A DNA stretch of 64,000 nt from Bacteroidales bacterium (lineage in GTDB: Bacteria > Bacteroidota > Bacteroidia > Bacteroidales > UBA10428). Of this stretch, positions 1-9,198 are shown piece after piece. Location: positions 124,001 to 188,000 of the forward strand of contig JAFGBD010000023.1 of the NCBI GenBank assembly GCA_016933335.1, in the 5' to 3' direction. The notes under the pieces were generated by a model that had not been told where the DNA came from, did not search any database, and worked only from the letters and a program-made list of their open reading frames with translations. Position 1 is the first letter of the stretch, and each line of letters opens with the position of its first letter. A program made the translations under genes and the position numbers.

Positions 1-1027
1 GGGTTGGTTTGCCGTTTTCAAGCAACAGCTGTGGTCTTTCAAACCTGCCATATTTTGATAAATATTCCGGAGCCGGAGGTTGTCTGATATAATGTTCCAC
101 ATCCAGGTATGCGATCAGGGGTTCTGACCAGCGGATTCCGTCGTCTGATTCCATATACAGTCCATAGGTGTGACCAAATATACCCATATCACGGGAGACA
201 AGTTTGAATTTTCCATCCTCATGCCATACACAGGCATCCTCGAACTGGGTATTGTTCCCCCTGCCGGAAAAATCTATGATGGGATTGCCCATATATTTGA
301 AATACGGACCATTCAGATTATCGGCTATTGCAAGTCCGTATTTCCGGTTTCCCCTTATTTTCGGATCGGTATAATGGTAGTACTCTTTTGAGTTCCACGA
401 CTTGTAATATAACCAATACCGGCCGTCGGGATGTTTCAGGAAAGAAGGATTTGAAGTGCAAAAGTTATCCCATGCATCCTCATCAGGGCTGACCTCAAGC
501 AATGGCCTGTCAGGACGCTGCCACGGACCTTGCAACGAATCAGCCACAGCGAGACCGATCCGCTTGGTATCCATTTTTCTGTTGGAATTTCCGATATAAA
601 ACAAACAATATTTGCCATCCACCTTTTTGATATGAGGATTGTGACAGGTGGTCCCATCCCAGTATCCTTCACCCCGTGGTTTCAGAACCGTTTCTGTGTA
701 CTCAAACGGTGATTCCGGGGAATCGGCCACAGCATGGGCAATTTCAGATGCATTCAGCCATCCGCCCATCTTTCGTTCAGCTTTCCATCTTGAATAAAAC
801 ACATGTATCTTACCATCGGGGGCTTTAACAGGACTGGTTCCCCAGACATAGTACCCTTCCGTCTCGAGGATCCGGCCGACAGGTACAAGTCTCCTGCAGA
901 AATCTGAAATCTTGTTTTCAGGCTGATGAAAGAAGCGGTATCCCGGCATATTTTTTAAGCCGAGGTACAGGGGAGATACAGCACTGTATGTAAGAAATTT
1001 TCGTCTTGAGATCATGATGCTATTCAT
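1..1027 (-). CDS. Glycoside hydrolase, five-bladed beta-propeller (GH43/GH117-like), partial
   Basis: The gene is cut by the left edge; about 342 codons are visible from the N-terminus. The protein opens with a twin-arginine-like motif (SRRKFL) followed by a hydrophobic stretch, so Tat export is likely. The body repeats propeller-blade motifs such as GKIHVFYSRW, GKYCLFYIGN, GRYWLYYKSW and GKFKLVSRD, together with 'LAVADSLQGPW'-type segments, typical of GH43/GH117/GH130-like five-bladed propellers. The exact family and substrate cannot be fixed from the visible part. Two starts are possible: ATG at 1027, which overlaps the stop of the upstream GH106 gene (ATGAATAG), or ATG at 1015, four codons later, which places the RR motif nearer the N-terminus. 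The overlap implies translational coupling with the rhamnosidase, so action on a rhamnose-containing pectin is inferred. Confidence 0.75.
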   Translation of the reverse strand, partial: MNSIMISRRKFLTYSAVSPLYLGLKNMPGYRFFHQPENKISDFCRRLVPVGRILETEGYYVWGTSPVKAPDGKIHVFYSRWKAERKMGGWLNASEIAHAVADSPESPFEYTETVLKPRGEGYWDGTTCHNPHIKKVDGKYCLFYIGNSNRKMDTKRIGLAVADSLQGPWQRPDRPLLEVSPDEDAWDNFCTSNPSFLKHPDGRYWLYYKSWNSKEYYHYTDPKIRGNRKYGLAIADNLNGPYFKYMGNPIIDFSGRGNNTQFEDACVWHEDGKFKLVSRDMGIFGHTYGLYMESDDGIRWSEPLIAYLDVEHYIRQPPAPEYLSKYGRFERPQLLLENGKPT

Positions 1028-3887
1028 TTACTAACATTTCTAAGGGAGTGAGTGTTACAGGACCCATCAGTCCCGATTCTTTCGGAGGCCATTTTGCGGC
1101 AGTGAACAAACCGTCTTCACCCGTATTTTCACGCAGCCGGCCTGGAAAATTGACGTTGTAAAACTTTTTATAGGCCAGACCCTGCTGATCCATATAAGCC
1201 ATGCGATTTGCCATCAGGTTGGTGACTTCTATCTCAAGCAGGTTCTTCTTTCGAATCAGTTCAGGCGGAACATAGATTCTGAATGGTTCTGTGATGATTG
1301 TTCCCAAGGCCTTTCCATTGATACTGACCCTTGCACTTTCTGCAACACGTCCCAGATCCAGATACCAGCCCCGGCATTTAATTTTCGGTCCGGAGAATGA
1401 AACAGCATATCCCGCAGTACCTGAAAACCGTTTTAATTCATCTCCCCCGAGATCTGTCCAGGATTTGAGCTTGCCGGTCTTGATATTACCGGGAAGATCC
1501 GGCCCCCCCTCAGTAAATGCTATACTCCATGTACCTGATACAGGATAAGGTTTATCTATTGCTTTATAAATTGGATAGGCCTGGTCTGTAACACCGTGAC
1601 TAAATGTTTTGAGTATCATCGATTCACCTGGCTCAAGCTGCAGGTACACGCTGGTGTTGCCGCTTTCTTCAGATTTAACTGCTCCCATGCCTGATTCTTC
1701 TGTCATCGGATTGAAAAGGGCGATTGATTTTGCTTCCTGTGCCAGCGGAACCCATCCATTAATGACTTTTTCTCCCTGGTTGACAATGAAATAATAACAA
1801 CCGTCTTTGTGTTTTCTGCGAATGAACTGTAATCCTTTATCAATCATCGTTTCTTTTTTAACTTTTGCAAATGCCAGCAATGCATTGATATCTTCTCCCA
1901 GAAGAACAAATCCGGATCCTGTCCTGGCAATTTTCACGGCAGGGTTATGAGTGGTTTCAAATTGCAGTCTGGAGAGAAGTCCGGCCAGTTTCTTTTGCCT
2001 GTTTTCAAGGTCAGCGAAACCTTCTACATCATAAGGAAGCATTTTATGTATGATGATGGTTGCACCATCATTTGCCAGTTTAATTATTCTTTCAAATGTC
2101 TGAAGCGGTATAAAATGGCATTCCGGCAGGATTATTGTTTTATAACTTCCACCGGCAGTATGCAACTGGTTTTCGGTAGATTTTATATCCCTGAGCTGGC
2201 TGTCGGAAAAAAAGTCAAACGAATAACCTCCTTTGATAAGCATTTCCCCAGCATCCCGTGCAGTTGTAAATGTTGCACCACCTTTGAAATGCTGAAGCAT
2301 CGAATTTCCCGGTACTGAGATCCTGTCATAAAAATTAAAATACAGCAGGATTTCGTTATCAGGCGATCCGTCCTGAAGAAATGACTGGCACCTTGTAACG
2401 TACCGGTTCAGTCTGGAAAAATCCTTCCACCATGTATTTGTCGGTCCGAAATGGACCGAGGCATAAAACATCCATCCCGGCCATGGCTCATCTCTGGGAG
2501 AAAAGGTAGTGCCGTGGTAAAAAATATGGTTGACGCCGCCCAGCATAAACCTGTCCAGTGCATGTTTTACAGCTCCGAGGGTGGAGAGGAAATGCTCATT
2601 GAGCCAGGTTGCAGACTCCGAAGATGTCAGCGGCTTACCGGTTACATGGGCAGCAGACGAGGCAAATTTTATTCTCAGGAGATCTTCTCCCTCACATTCA
2701 GGTATATCTGAAGCGGCATACAGGTCAAGTATATTGGCAGGTGATCCGTGGGCCTGGTTGCGGATAATGGCATTCCGGCCTTTTGCCCATTCATGCCAGG
2801 GGGTGGTAAATTCCTCCAGAATCAGCTCAGAAACGGTTTGCCTGTAATCACAAAGCACCCTGAAGTTTTTTCCACCTGCTGTATCCTGGCCGAAAAGGGC
2901 AGGCAGCTGATGCCGCAGGTCGTAGCCTCTTCGTTTCAGGAATTCATCTAAAAAATCCGGTGTCCAGTTCGATTCTCCCCTTGCATCGTCCACTTCGTAA
3001 GAGTCATTGAAAAAAGCACGAAGCGAGCTGATATCATGGTCTTTGAAGGCATTATCAAATTTTTTCAGATAGTTGTCAAGTGCCGTTCCGGAAAAGTGAT
3101 CAATAACATTACCCTCACCACCAGGGGCGGCTCGTTCAACCATTTTGCCATGCCAGCCCTGAAACAGGGCATATAGAGTCCATCTGCCTTCAGGTGCTGT
3201 CCAGTTCAGTTTTCCGTTTGCATCTGTTTGTTTTGTCAGGTCAAGAACCGTTCCGTTATCTCCGTATGCCATGAGCAGTATCAGTGGCAGTGGCTTTGGA
3301 AATCTTACCTGGTCCAGCGCCAGTGACTGAAGATCCTCATTCTCATTAACAGGATCAGTAAGTTCGCCGATATCGATCCTGCGGTTTACCGCTCGCACCA
3401 GGGGCCTCTGGTAAAATACAATGCTTTCATCAAGCTTTTCACCGGTTTTTAGTTTGTAGGTCTTGAAGGTCATGTATTTGCAGGCGTCCTGTGAATTCAC
3501 CCATGGACCTCCGAAAGGCCAGCCTGTGCCTGTTGCCATGTCAATCCCAAGTCCGGTTCTTTGTGCCTCCTCCAATACGTAATCCAGCTTTTTCATGTAT
3601 TCCGGGGAAAGAAAAGGGATGAATTTTTCTTCAGATCCCTTAACACCATATATGGGAGTTATTTCCAGACCTCCGAGACCAGCTTGTGCATATTCTTCCA
3701 TGGCCTGTTTCAGGTCATTCTCAGGCAGGATATTACCCATCCACCACCAGCGTGACCATGGCCTGGTTTCCTGCCTGATCTCAGGCCACTCCAGCTGGGA
3801 TAAGGACAATTTTGGAATTATAAGAAAACAGGACATTAATAAGAAAACGACATATGATCCGAAGGTTTTGTTATTTGTTTTCATCAT
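1020..3887 (-). CDS. GH106-family alpha-L-rhamnosidase (putative)
   Basis: A 955-residue secreted glycoside hydrolase. After an N-terminal hydrophobic signal (about residues 9-30) the mature protein begins with the hallmark segment RPWSRWWWMGN and then GGLEITPIYGVKG, typical of the GH106/glycosyl-hydrolase-family-2-like rhamnosidase group. The C-terminal part (about residues 790-950) is a jelly-roll sugar-binding domain of the GH2 type, with segments such as GWYLDLGRV, RVSINGKALG and LEIEVTNLMANR. The family removes L-rhamnose from rhamnogalacturonan oligosaccharides, mostly in the periplasm. It sits between an oligogalacturonate lyase (85 bp upstream) and a propeller glycosidase (overlapping by 8 bp), on the same strand as rhamnose mutarotase, which supports the rhamnose assignment. 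Family membership is fairly sure; the exact linkage is inference. Confidence 0.8.
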   Translation of the reverse strand: MMKTNNKTFGSYVVFLLMSCFLIIPKLSLSQLEWPEIRQETRPWSRWWWMGNILPENDLKQAMEEYAQAGLGGLEITPIYGVKGSEEKFIPFLSPEYMKKLDYVLEEAQRTGLGIDMATGTGWPFGGPWVNSQDACKYMTFKTYKLKTGEKLDESIVFYQRPLVRAVNRRIDIGELTDPVNENEDLQSLALDQVRFPKPLPLILLMAYGDNGTVLDLTKQTDANGKLNWTAPEGRWTLYALFQGWHGKMVERAAPGGEGNVIDHFSGTALDNYLKKFDNAFKDHDISSLRAFFNDSYEVDDARGESNWTPDFLDEFLKRRGYDLRHQLPALFGQDTAGGKNFRVLCDYRQTVSELILEEFTTPWHEWAKGRNAIIRNQAHGSPANILDLYAASDIPECEGEDLLRIKFASSAAHVTGKPLTSSESATWLNEHFLSTLGAVKHALDRFMLGGVNHIFYHGTTFSPRDEPWPGWMFYASVHFGPTNTWWKDFSRLNRYVTRCQSFLQDGSPDNEILLYFNFYDRISVPGNSMLQHFKGGATFTTARDAGEMLIKGGYSFDFFSDSQLRDIKSTENQLHTAGGSYKTIILPECHFIPLQTFERIIKLANDGATIIIHKMLPYDVEGFADLENRQKKLAGLLSRLQFETTHNPAVKIARTGSGFVLLGEDINALLAFAKVKKETMIDKGLQFIRRKHKDGCYYFIVNQGEKVINGWVPLAQEAKSIALFNPMTEESGMGAVKSEESGNTSVYLQLEPGESMILKTFSHGVTDQAYPIYKAIDKPYPVSGTWSIAFTEGGPDLPGNIKTGKLKSWTDLGGDELKRFSGTAGYAVSFSGPKIKCRGWYLDLGRVAESARVSINGKALGTIITEPFRIYVPPELIRKKNLLEIEVTNLMANRMAYMDQQGLAYKKFYNVNFPGRLRENTGEDGLFTAAKWPPKESGLMGPVTLTPLEMLVNE

Positions 3888-3972
3888 GATGGTTGGTATG
3901 TGTCAGAAAAGATAGTTTTATTTAATCTTACATAATTAATTCCCGGCACTTCAGTCTTTCTGTCCATTTCGG

Positions 3973-5235
3973 TTATTTCTCCACTGCCACTGCATATATC
4001 TGGCTTTTACCTTCGAAGTTGGCCCTGAAAATAACATTCTTTCCATCAGGTGTAAAATGAACATTCGGTTCCAGATCGTAATCGTGATGTTTCATATTGA
4101 CCAATTTTTCAGATTTCAGGCTGTCACCGGAAGGACGGAACAGGTATATCCATTTCCCGTTTTCTGCTCTGGCAACCTGTGACGGATCACCTCCGTCCCC
4201 GGCAAATAATTTCTGATCGGGAGAGATATTGAAATGAACTGACCATTCATCCCTTTTCAGACCAAAACGCTTTTCAATGCCTGACTTTATATCTACCCCT
4301 GCCAGATAGAAGTTTTCAGCTCTTGGTATTTGCAGATCAAACCAGATGGTTTTTCCATCTCTGCTGAAGAATTCATGCCCTGCGATTTCATTTTTAACAG
4401 TTCTGCGATGCATCAGCCCTGGCTTTCCCTCCCTGATATCAATCAGCCATATCCTGTCTAGTTTGTGCCATGGCCCTTCATGACAGAACATCAGCTTGTA
4501 AGGATCTGCCGGAGAAAACTGCACATGGTTCAGCCAGGCTGTATCGCTGTGTATGATGTCAAGTACCCCGGTTTCAATATTTACTGTGAACAGCGAATGC
4601 ATCAGTTTTGCCTCAAAAATCAATGTAAAGAAATCAGATTTCCTGGGATTATCCCTGAGAAGCGAATACTTTTCAGGCATGCTGTGAACCCCTGCAAGCA
4701 GGTTTTCGTCAGCATTCAGTGTGGAAATACCTCCGTGAATGCTGTCAGGAAGCACAAAAACGAGTCTTGTATCGCGACTGTCAACGCTGGTGGCAAAGAT
4801 ACTGTCCCTGCTCTGATAGAAAACCTCACGGCGTTTCTTCCCGACAATTTCTCCAAAAATCGGGCCTGTGTTTCCGGTCAGCCGGTTAATCTCAAAGGTG
4901 TTCAGATTGATGGTATACAACTGTCTGAATTCCGTTCCCCTGTGCCACCTGTCGGATAAACCTCTGTTCCTGCTGCCATAGAACACCATGATATCACCCT
5001 CGTCTCCCTTTGCAGGTATGAAAGGGTTGTTATGAAAATAAAAACTTCGGTTATCATTGGCAGTATCTGTCAACCGGCGTATTTTATGTCCGGTGTCCTT
5101 ATCTGTCCATACAACCGGCATGGGTTTTAAAAATCCTGTTTCCAGAACAGGCGGCTTTTCATGATTGCAGCATTGAAAGAAGAACAATAATAATATAAGT
5201 AAATAACCAGAAGATGACATCATTGTGTTTTTCAT
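3973..5235 (-). CDS. Oligogalacturonate lyase (PL22 family), lipoprotein
   Basis: A 420-residue protein with a lipoprotein-type signal (hydrophobic run, then FFQCCNHE), so it is probably anchored to a membrane. The mature part starts with VWTDKDTGHKIRRLT, a typical opening of PL22 oligogalacturonide lyases, and continues as a seven-bladed beta-propeller with WD40-like/TolB-like blades (YTINLNTFEINRLTG, MHSLFTVNIETGVL). The conserved C-terminal segment with HHDYD and EPNVHFTPDGK carries the histidines that the family uses for metal binding. PL22 enzymes split unsaturated or saturated digalacturonate by beta-elimination. The gene lies 85 bp downstream of rhaM and 85 bp upstream of the GH106 gene in one run of minus-strand genes, matching degradation of rhamnogalacturonan fragments. 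Confidence 0.85.
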   Translation of the reverse strand: MKNTMMSSSGYLLILLLFFFQCCNHEKPPVLETGFLKPMPVVWTDKDTGHKIRRLTDTANDNRSFYFHNNPFIPAKGDEGDIMVFYGSRNRGLSDRWHRGTEFRQLYTINLNTFEINRLTGNTGPIFGEIVGKKRREVFYQSRDSIFATSVDSRDTRLVFVLPDSIHGGISTLNADENLLAGVHSMPEKYSLLRDNPRKSDFFTLIFEAKLMHSLFTVNIETGVLDIIHSDTAWLNHVQFSPADPYKLMFCHEGPWHKLDRIWLIDIREGKPGLMHRRTVKNEIAGHEFFSRDGKTIWFDLQIPRAENFYLAGVDIKSGIEKRFGLKRDEWSVHFNISPDQKLFAGDGGDPSQVARAENGKWIYLFRPSGDSLKSEKLVNMKHHDYDLEPNVHFTPDGKNVIFRANFEGKSQIYAVAVEK

Positions 5236-5320
5236 TTAAAGAATGGGTTGATGATATAATATGAAATGAATCTAACAGATCACCGGGTTTATGGATATTT
5301 TTCCTGATTTCCCGGCATTT

Positions 5321-5635
5321 TCAGTCAATATGAAATACTTCCTGCAGTGGTATTGAAACAGGGGAGTTATCAGGATTGGTCTCCATGATATCAGCCATAT
5401 ATTTCCACCATTTCTGCACGATTTCAGTTTTCCCTAAATCCTGCGAACCTGAATCGCCTGCAACTTTTTGCACCGCAAAAAGGATATTGGTTTCTTTGTC
5501 CAGGAAAATGGAATAGTCTCTGACACCCGAATCATACAGCAGTTTTTTAAGTTCCGGCCAGATCTCATTGTGCCTTTTTTCATATTCTGCTGCAAATCCG
5601 GGTTTAAGTTTCATTTTAAATGCCAGTCTTTTCAT
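5321..5635 (-). CDS. rhaM: L-rhamnose mutarotase
   Basis: A 104-residue protein, exactly the usual RhaM size. The N-terminus MKRLAFKMKLKPG, the segment EYEKRHNEIWPEL with its conserved His, and the later KWWKYMADIM (conserved paired tryptophans) match the mutarotase family, which interconverts alpha and beta anomers of L-rhamnose in the cytoplasm. As the first gene of the minus-strand pectin cluster it links the extracellular rhamnosidase activity to cytoplasmic rhamnose use. No rhamnose isomerase, kinase or aldolase is visible in the window, so these must be elsewhere. A perfect 9-bp inverted repeat lies 66-96 bp upstream of its ATG. Confidence 0.9.
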   Translation of the reverse strand: MKRLAFKMKLKPGFAAEYEKRHNEIWPELKKLLYDSGVRDYSIFLDKETNILFAVQKVAGDSGSQDLGKTEIVQKWWKYMADIMETNPDNSPVSIPLQEVFHID

Positions 5636-5992
5636 AGTTGCTTTGGTTTTTTGTTACACATTAAAATTCAGTACCTCAAATAGTTCTTTTTTTCATATAG
5701 CTGCAAAAACAGATTTCTGGGATTTTTGCAGGATCCTTTTCTCAGCCAGCCTTCCGTAAAAATGTCAGGATATCCTGGATTGGCTGTCATTCAAATGACG
5801 ATCTTTATCGTTTCGTTCCCGGATAAATATTCCTTACCTGATAATCCTGAATCCCGGAATATAAAAATATCAAATTTTGTTCACTTCTTGCCTGTTTTGG
5901 GAAGAATGCCTTAAAATTCTATAATTAGTATTGATAAATACGCTAAAAATTTGTATATTAATAAAATATTTGTCCGGATAATCACAGCTGAT
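5636..5992. other. Intergenic region between rhaM and the hybrid kinase
   Basis: This 357-bp divergent intergenic region separates minus-strand rhaM from the plus-strand sensor kinase. It holds one clear inverted repeat (listed separately). I found no perfect TAnnTTTG promoter box in either direction and no convincing ORF. Confidence 0.6.
5701..5731. repeat. 9-bp perfect inverted repeat upstream of rhaM
   Basis: CTGCAAAAA (5701-5709) and TTTTTGCAG (5723-5731) are perfect reverse complements separated by 13 bp. The element is 66-96 bp upstream of the rhaM start, where an operator could sit. It could equally form an RNA hairpin. Its function is inference. Confidence 0.5.
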
Positions 5993-8900
5993 ATGGACAA
6001 AAAAATCACAGATAATACCAAAAGGGGAATCGGACAAAACAAACTCCGCAATGCACATGGCGATCTTTTAGCCGAAATAGCAAGGCTGAATGCCAGGATC
6101 AGAAAACTCGAAAGTGAGAATCAGAAACTCAGGAATGGTCATAATAAGATCCATGATATTGAAAAAGCATTATCAGAGAGCGAAGAAAGATATAATACCT
6201 TGCTGAAATCCTCAAAAAACATCATTATGATGATTCATAAGGATGTTATTCTCTATTCCAATCTTTCAGGTTTAAGGGTACTGGGTTATTCAAGCATAAA
6301 TGAACTTAAAGGAAAGAACTTTTTTGACATACTCGACCCCCTGTATTTTGGTTGTTTCAGGAAGGTATTTCAGCGGATGGAACAGGTTAAGTCAAGTGAA
6401 GCCGTTCAATTGAAATTAATAAGGAAGGATGGCTCAAGGGTACTTATTGAATTTACAGCTTTGCCAATGGAATATGAAAACCGGAAAGCAATTCTGGCCA
6501 TTGGACAAAATATCACCCCATGGAAAGAAACCGAACTGGCTCTCAGGGAAAGCGAACAGAAGCTGAAAGCACTGTTCGATTGTTCACCTGATTATTATTT
6601 CATTACAGACCCGGATTATAAAATCCGGTTTTTCAACAAGCCTCTGCCGTGCTTTACCATTCATGACCTGCTTGATAAGCGCATAATCGGTTTGTTTTCT
6701 GATGACTATAAGGATATTTTCAGAAAAAGCCTTGACCAGGTAAAAAAAACCAGCCGGACTACAGGATTTGAAATCTCGCTTTCAAAGGGTGTTGTTACAA
6801 ACTGGTACAACTGCCGGATTGCCGAATTAACATACGTTAATAAACCGGAAGGTTTTATCGTCGTTTTAACCGATATTACCCAGCAAAAAGATGCAGAAAT
6901 AAAACTTACAGAGAGTGAACAAAGATACATCTCACTGTTTGACAACATTAACAGTGGTGTGATTATCCTGCAGCCGGACAAGACGACAGCAGAATTTACC
7001 ATCAGAGATATCAATAAGGCAGCTCTGAAAATCTTCAGAATCAACAAGAATGAACTGAAGGGAAGACTCATCAGCGAACTGATACAATCACACAAAGATG
7101 CCAAAATCACTGAGAAAATAAAAACGGTCTGTCAAAACAGGCAACCCTTGTTCATCCCTGCACAATACTATCAGACCGGTCAGTTTGACGGATGGCTGGA
7201 GCATTATATCTACCAGTTGCCCCAAGGTGAAATAATCGTTGTGATTGAAGATGTTACAGAAAAATATCTGGCAGCCAATGAATTAAACAAAGCCCGGCAT
7301 GAATGGCAGGGAATATTTGAAGCCATAGGTCAGCCAACGATCATTATTGACAAAGAATGCAATATACTTGCTGCAAATAAATCGGTGGTTGAATTTACCG
7401 GTAAAAGTCATGAAGAACTTAAAAATTCAAAATGTTATGATATTTTCCATAGCACTAAGGGGCAAATGGCTGAAGGTTGCCCTATGAAGGAATTGCTCAG
7501 GTCGAAGAAATTCCAGACTCGTGAAATGGAAGTTGAGACCCTCTCGGGAACATATATGGTATCATGCACTCCTGTTCTGGATTCCGACGGAGAAGTCATT
7601 AAGGTCATTCATGTTGCTACAGATATCACAGAAATAAAAAAGGCAAAAGAAAACCTGGCTGCAAGCCTGAAGAGGTATCAGAAGCTTATGGATACCATAC
7701 CTTACGGAGTTGATGAAATCAATACCGAAGGAACAATCCTTTTAACAAATACGGCTCACGCCAAAATGCTTGGATGCAAGGCTGAGGATCTGATAGGGAA
7801 AACGATTCTCGACCTTCAGACCACTGCTGAAGCCAGGGATCATGCCAAAAATAGTTTTAAAAAAATACTATCGGAGCATCCCGAACCTGTACCCTTCTTT
7901 GTCAAAAACAAAACCTGTAACGGAAAGGTTATTGATGTACAGATCGACTGGAATTATCTGGAGGAAAGTGACGGGCAGCTGTCTGGTTTTATAACCGTCA
8001 TATCAGATATTACAGAAAGGGTCAAATATGAAAAAGCGCTGGACAATGCAAGGTTAAAAGCTGAAGAGAGTGATCGCCTGAAGTCAGCATTTCTCACAAA
8101 TATGAGCCATGAGATCAGGACACCTTTGAATGCAATCATCGGATTCACTACCATGCTTAATGAAGAGAACCTGGATCCGGAAAAAAGAAAAAACTATCGT
8201 AAATACATACATGAGGGAGCCAGTCAGCTACTTGCCATTATTAACAATATTATTGATATTTCAAAGCTGGAAGCGGGCCAGTTACCTGTTTTAATGAAAA
8301 AAATCGACCTGAATCAGATCATGATGGAACTGAAGGATTATTTTGAGAATGAAGTTAAAAAAATGAATAAACATGAACTCAGGATGCAGGTCAATATACC
8401 AGGTCAGCATGAAAAATTTTATGTAGTCACCGATGAAATTAAATTGAGACAGGTATTGATTAACCTGTTATCTAATGCTGTGAAATTTACCGAAAAAGGA
8501 ATCGTTGAATTCGGTTATAAGAAAACCGGCAAAATGATGTTGCAGTTTTTTGTTAAGGACAGTGGCATTGGAATTGCAAAGAAAAATCAGGCAGCAATAT
8601 TTGAAAGATTCCGGCAGGAAGATGAAACCATAACAAGAGAATATGGAGGTGCTGGTCTTGGTCTTGCAATCACCAAAGGAATTCTTGATATGCTCGGAGG
8701 GACTATTCAGTTAAAATCAGAAAAGAATAAAGGTTCGGAATTCATCTTTACCCTTCCGTATCAATCTTCGAAAACCCGGACAATAAAGGAAGCCGGTAAA
8801 AAGGCAAGTGTAAAACTTGAGGGGAGAAAAATTCTTGCAGTTGAAGATGATCCTTTAAATATAGCTTTTACAGAGGCGACATTAAAGCTGACAGGGGCAA

Positions 8901-9190
8901 CCTTAATACTTGCAAAAGACGGTAAAGAAGCCATTGATTCTTTCAGGAAGAATATGGATATTGATCTGGTTCTGCTTGATATTCGTTTACCTTATTTTGA
9001 CGGTTATAGTGTGGCAAAAAAAATGAAAAAGCTCAGGCCGGGAATCCCTATACTGGCATATACTGCAAATGCAATGGACAAAGACAAAATAAAGGCAAGA
9101 GAAGCAGGAATTGACCGTTATCTCACCAAACCCTCCGGTTCTGAAGAAATCCTTCAGGCAATTGGTGAATTGATTGGCATACCTGATTGA
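5993..9190 (+). CDS. PAS-domain hybrid histidine kinase/response regulator
   Basis: A 1065-residue cytoplasmic signalling protein; no transmembrane segment is seen. A coiled-coil start (LNARIRKLESENQKLR) is followed by five PAS-type domains, opening at about RYNTLLKSS, KLKALFDCSP, RYISLFDNI, EWQGIFEAIG and RYQKLMDTIP. A HisKA domain follows with the phospho-acceptor His706 in NMSHEIRTPLN, then HATPase_c with its N box (NLLSNAVKFT) and G boxes (DSGIGIA, GGAGLGLAI), and a C-terminal receiver with Asp996 in LLDIRLP. There is no DNA-binding output domain, so it must pass the phosphate on or act through contacts. I chose ATG 5993; a TTG at 5951 would add 14 residues unlike the family. It stands alone between the rhamnose cluster and a convergent FAH gene, so its stimulus is unknown. 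Confidence 0.9.
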   Translation: MDKKITDNTKRGIGQNKLRNAHGDLLAEIARLNARIRKLESENQKLRNGHNKIHDIEKALSESEERYNTLLKSSKNIIMMIHKDVILYSNLSGLRVLGYSSINELKGKNFFDILDPLYFGCFRKVFQRMEQVKSSEAVQLKLIRKDGSRVLIEFTALPMEYENRKAILAIGQNITPWKETELALRESEQKLKALFDCSPDYYFITDPDYKIRFFNKPLPCFTIHDLLDKRIIGLFSDDYKDIFRKSLDQVKKTSRTTGFEISLSKGVVTNWYNCRIAELTYVNKPEGFIVVLTDITQQKDAEIKLTESEQRYISLFDNINSGVIILQPDKTTAEFTIRDINKAALKIFRINKNELKGRLISELIQSHKDAKITEKIKTVCQNRQPLFIPAQYYQTGQFDGWLEHYIYQLPQGEIIVVIEDVTEKYLAANELNKARHEWQGIFEAIGQPTIIIDKECNILAANKSVVEFTGKSHEELKNSKCYDIFHSTKGQMAEGCPMKELLRSKKFQTREMEVETLSGTYMVSCTPVLDSDGEVIKVIHVATDITEIKKAKENLAASLKRYQKLMDTIPYGVDEINTEGTILLTNTAHAKMLGCKAEDLIGKTILDLQTTAEARDHAKNSFKKILSEHPEPVPFFVKNKTCNGKVIDVQIDWNYLEESDGQLSGFITVISDITERVKYEKALDNARLKAEESDRLKSAFLTNMSHEIRTPLNAIIGFTTMLNEENLDPEKRKNYRKYIHEGASQLLAIINNIIDISKLEAGQLPVLMKKIDLNQIMMELKDYFENEVKKMNKHELRMQVNIPGQHEKFYVVTDEIKLRQVLINLLSNAVKFTEKGIVEFGYKKTGKMMLQFFVKDSGIGIAKKNQAAIFERFRQEDETITREYGGAGLGLAITKGILDMLGGTIQLKSEKNKGSEFIFTLPYQSSKTRTIKEAGKKASVKLEGRKILAVEDDPLNIAFTEATLKLTGATLILAKDGKEAIDSFRKNMDIDLVLLDIRLPYFDGYSVAKKMKKLRPGIPILAYTANAMDKDKIKAREAGIDRYLTKPSGSEEILQAIGELIGIPD

Positions 9191-9198
9191 TATAAATC

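Noticed and set aside
4465-4959. 164-codon open frame on the plus strand
   Set aside because: It lies wholly inside the PL22 gene on the other strand and has no domain-like content; the PL22 protein is well supported.
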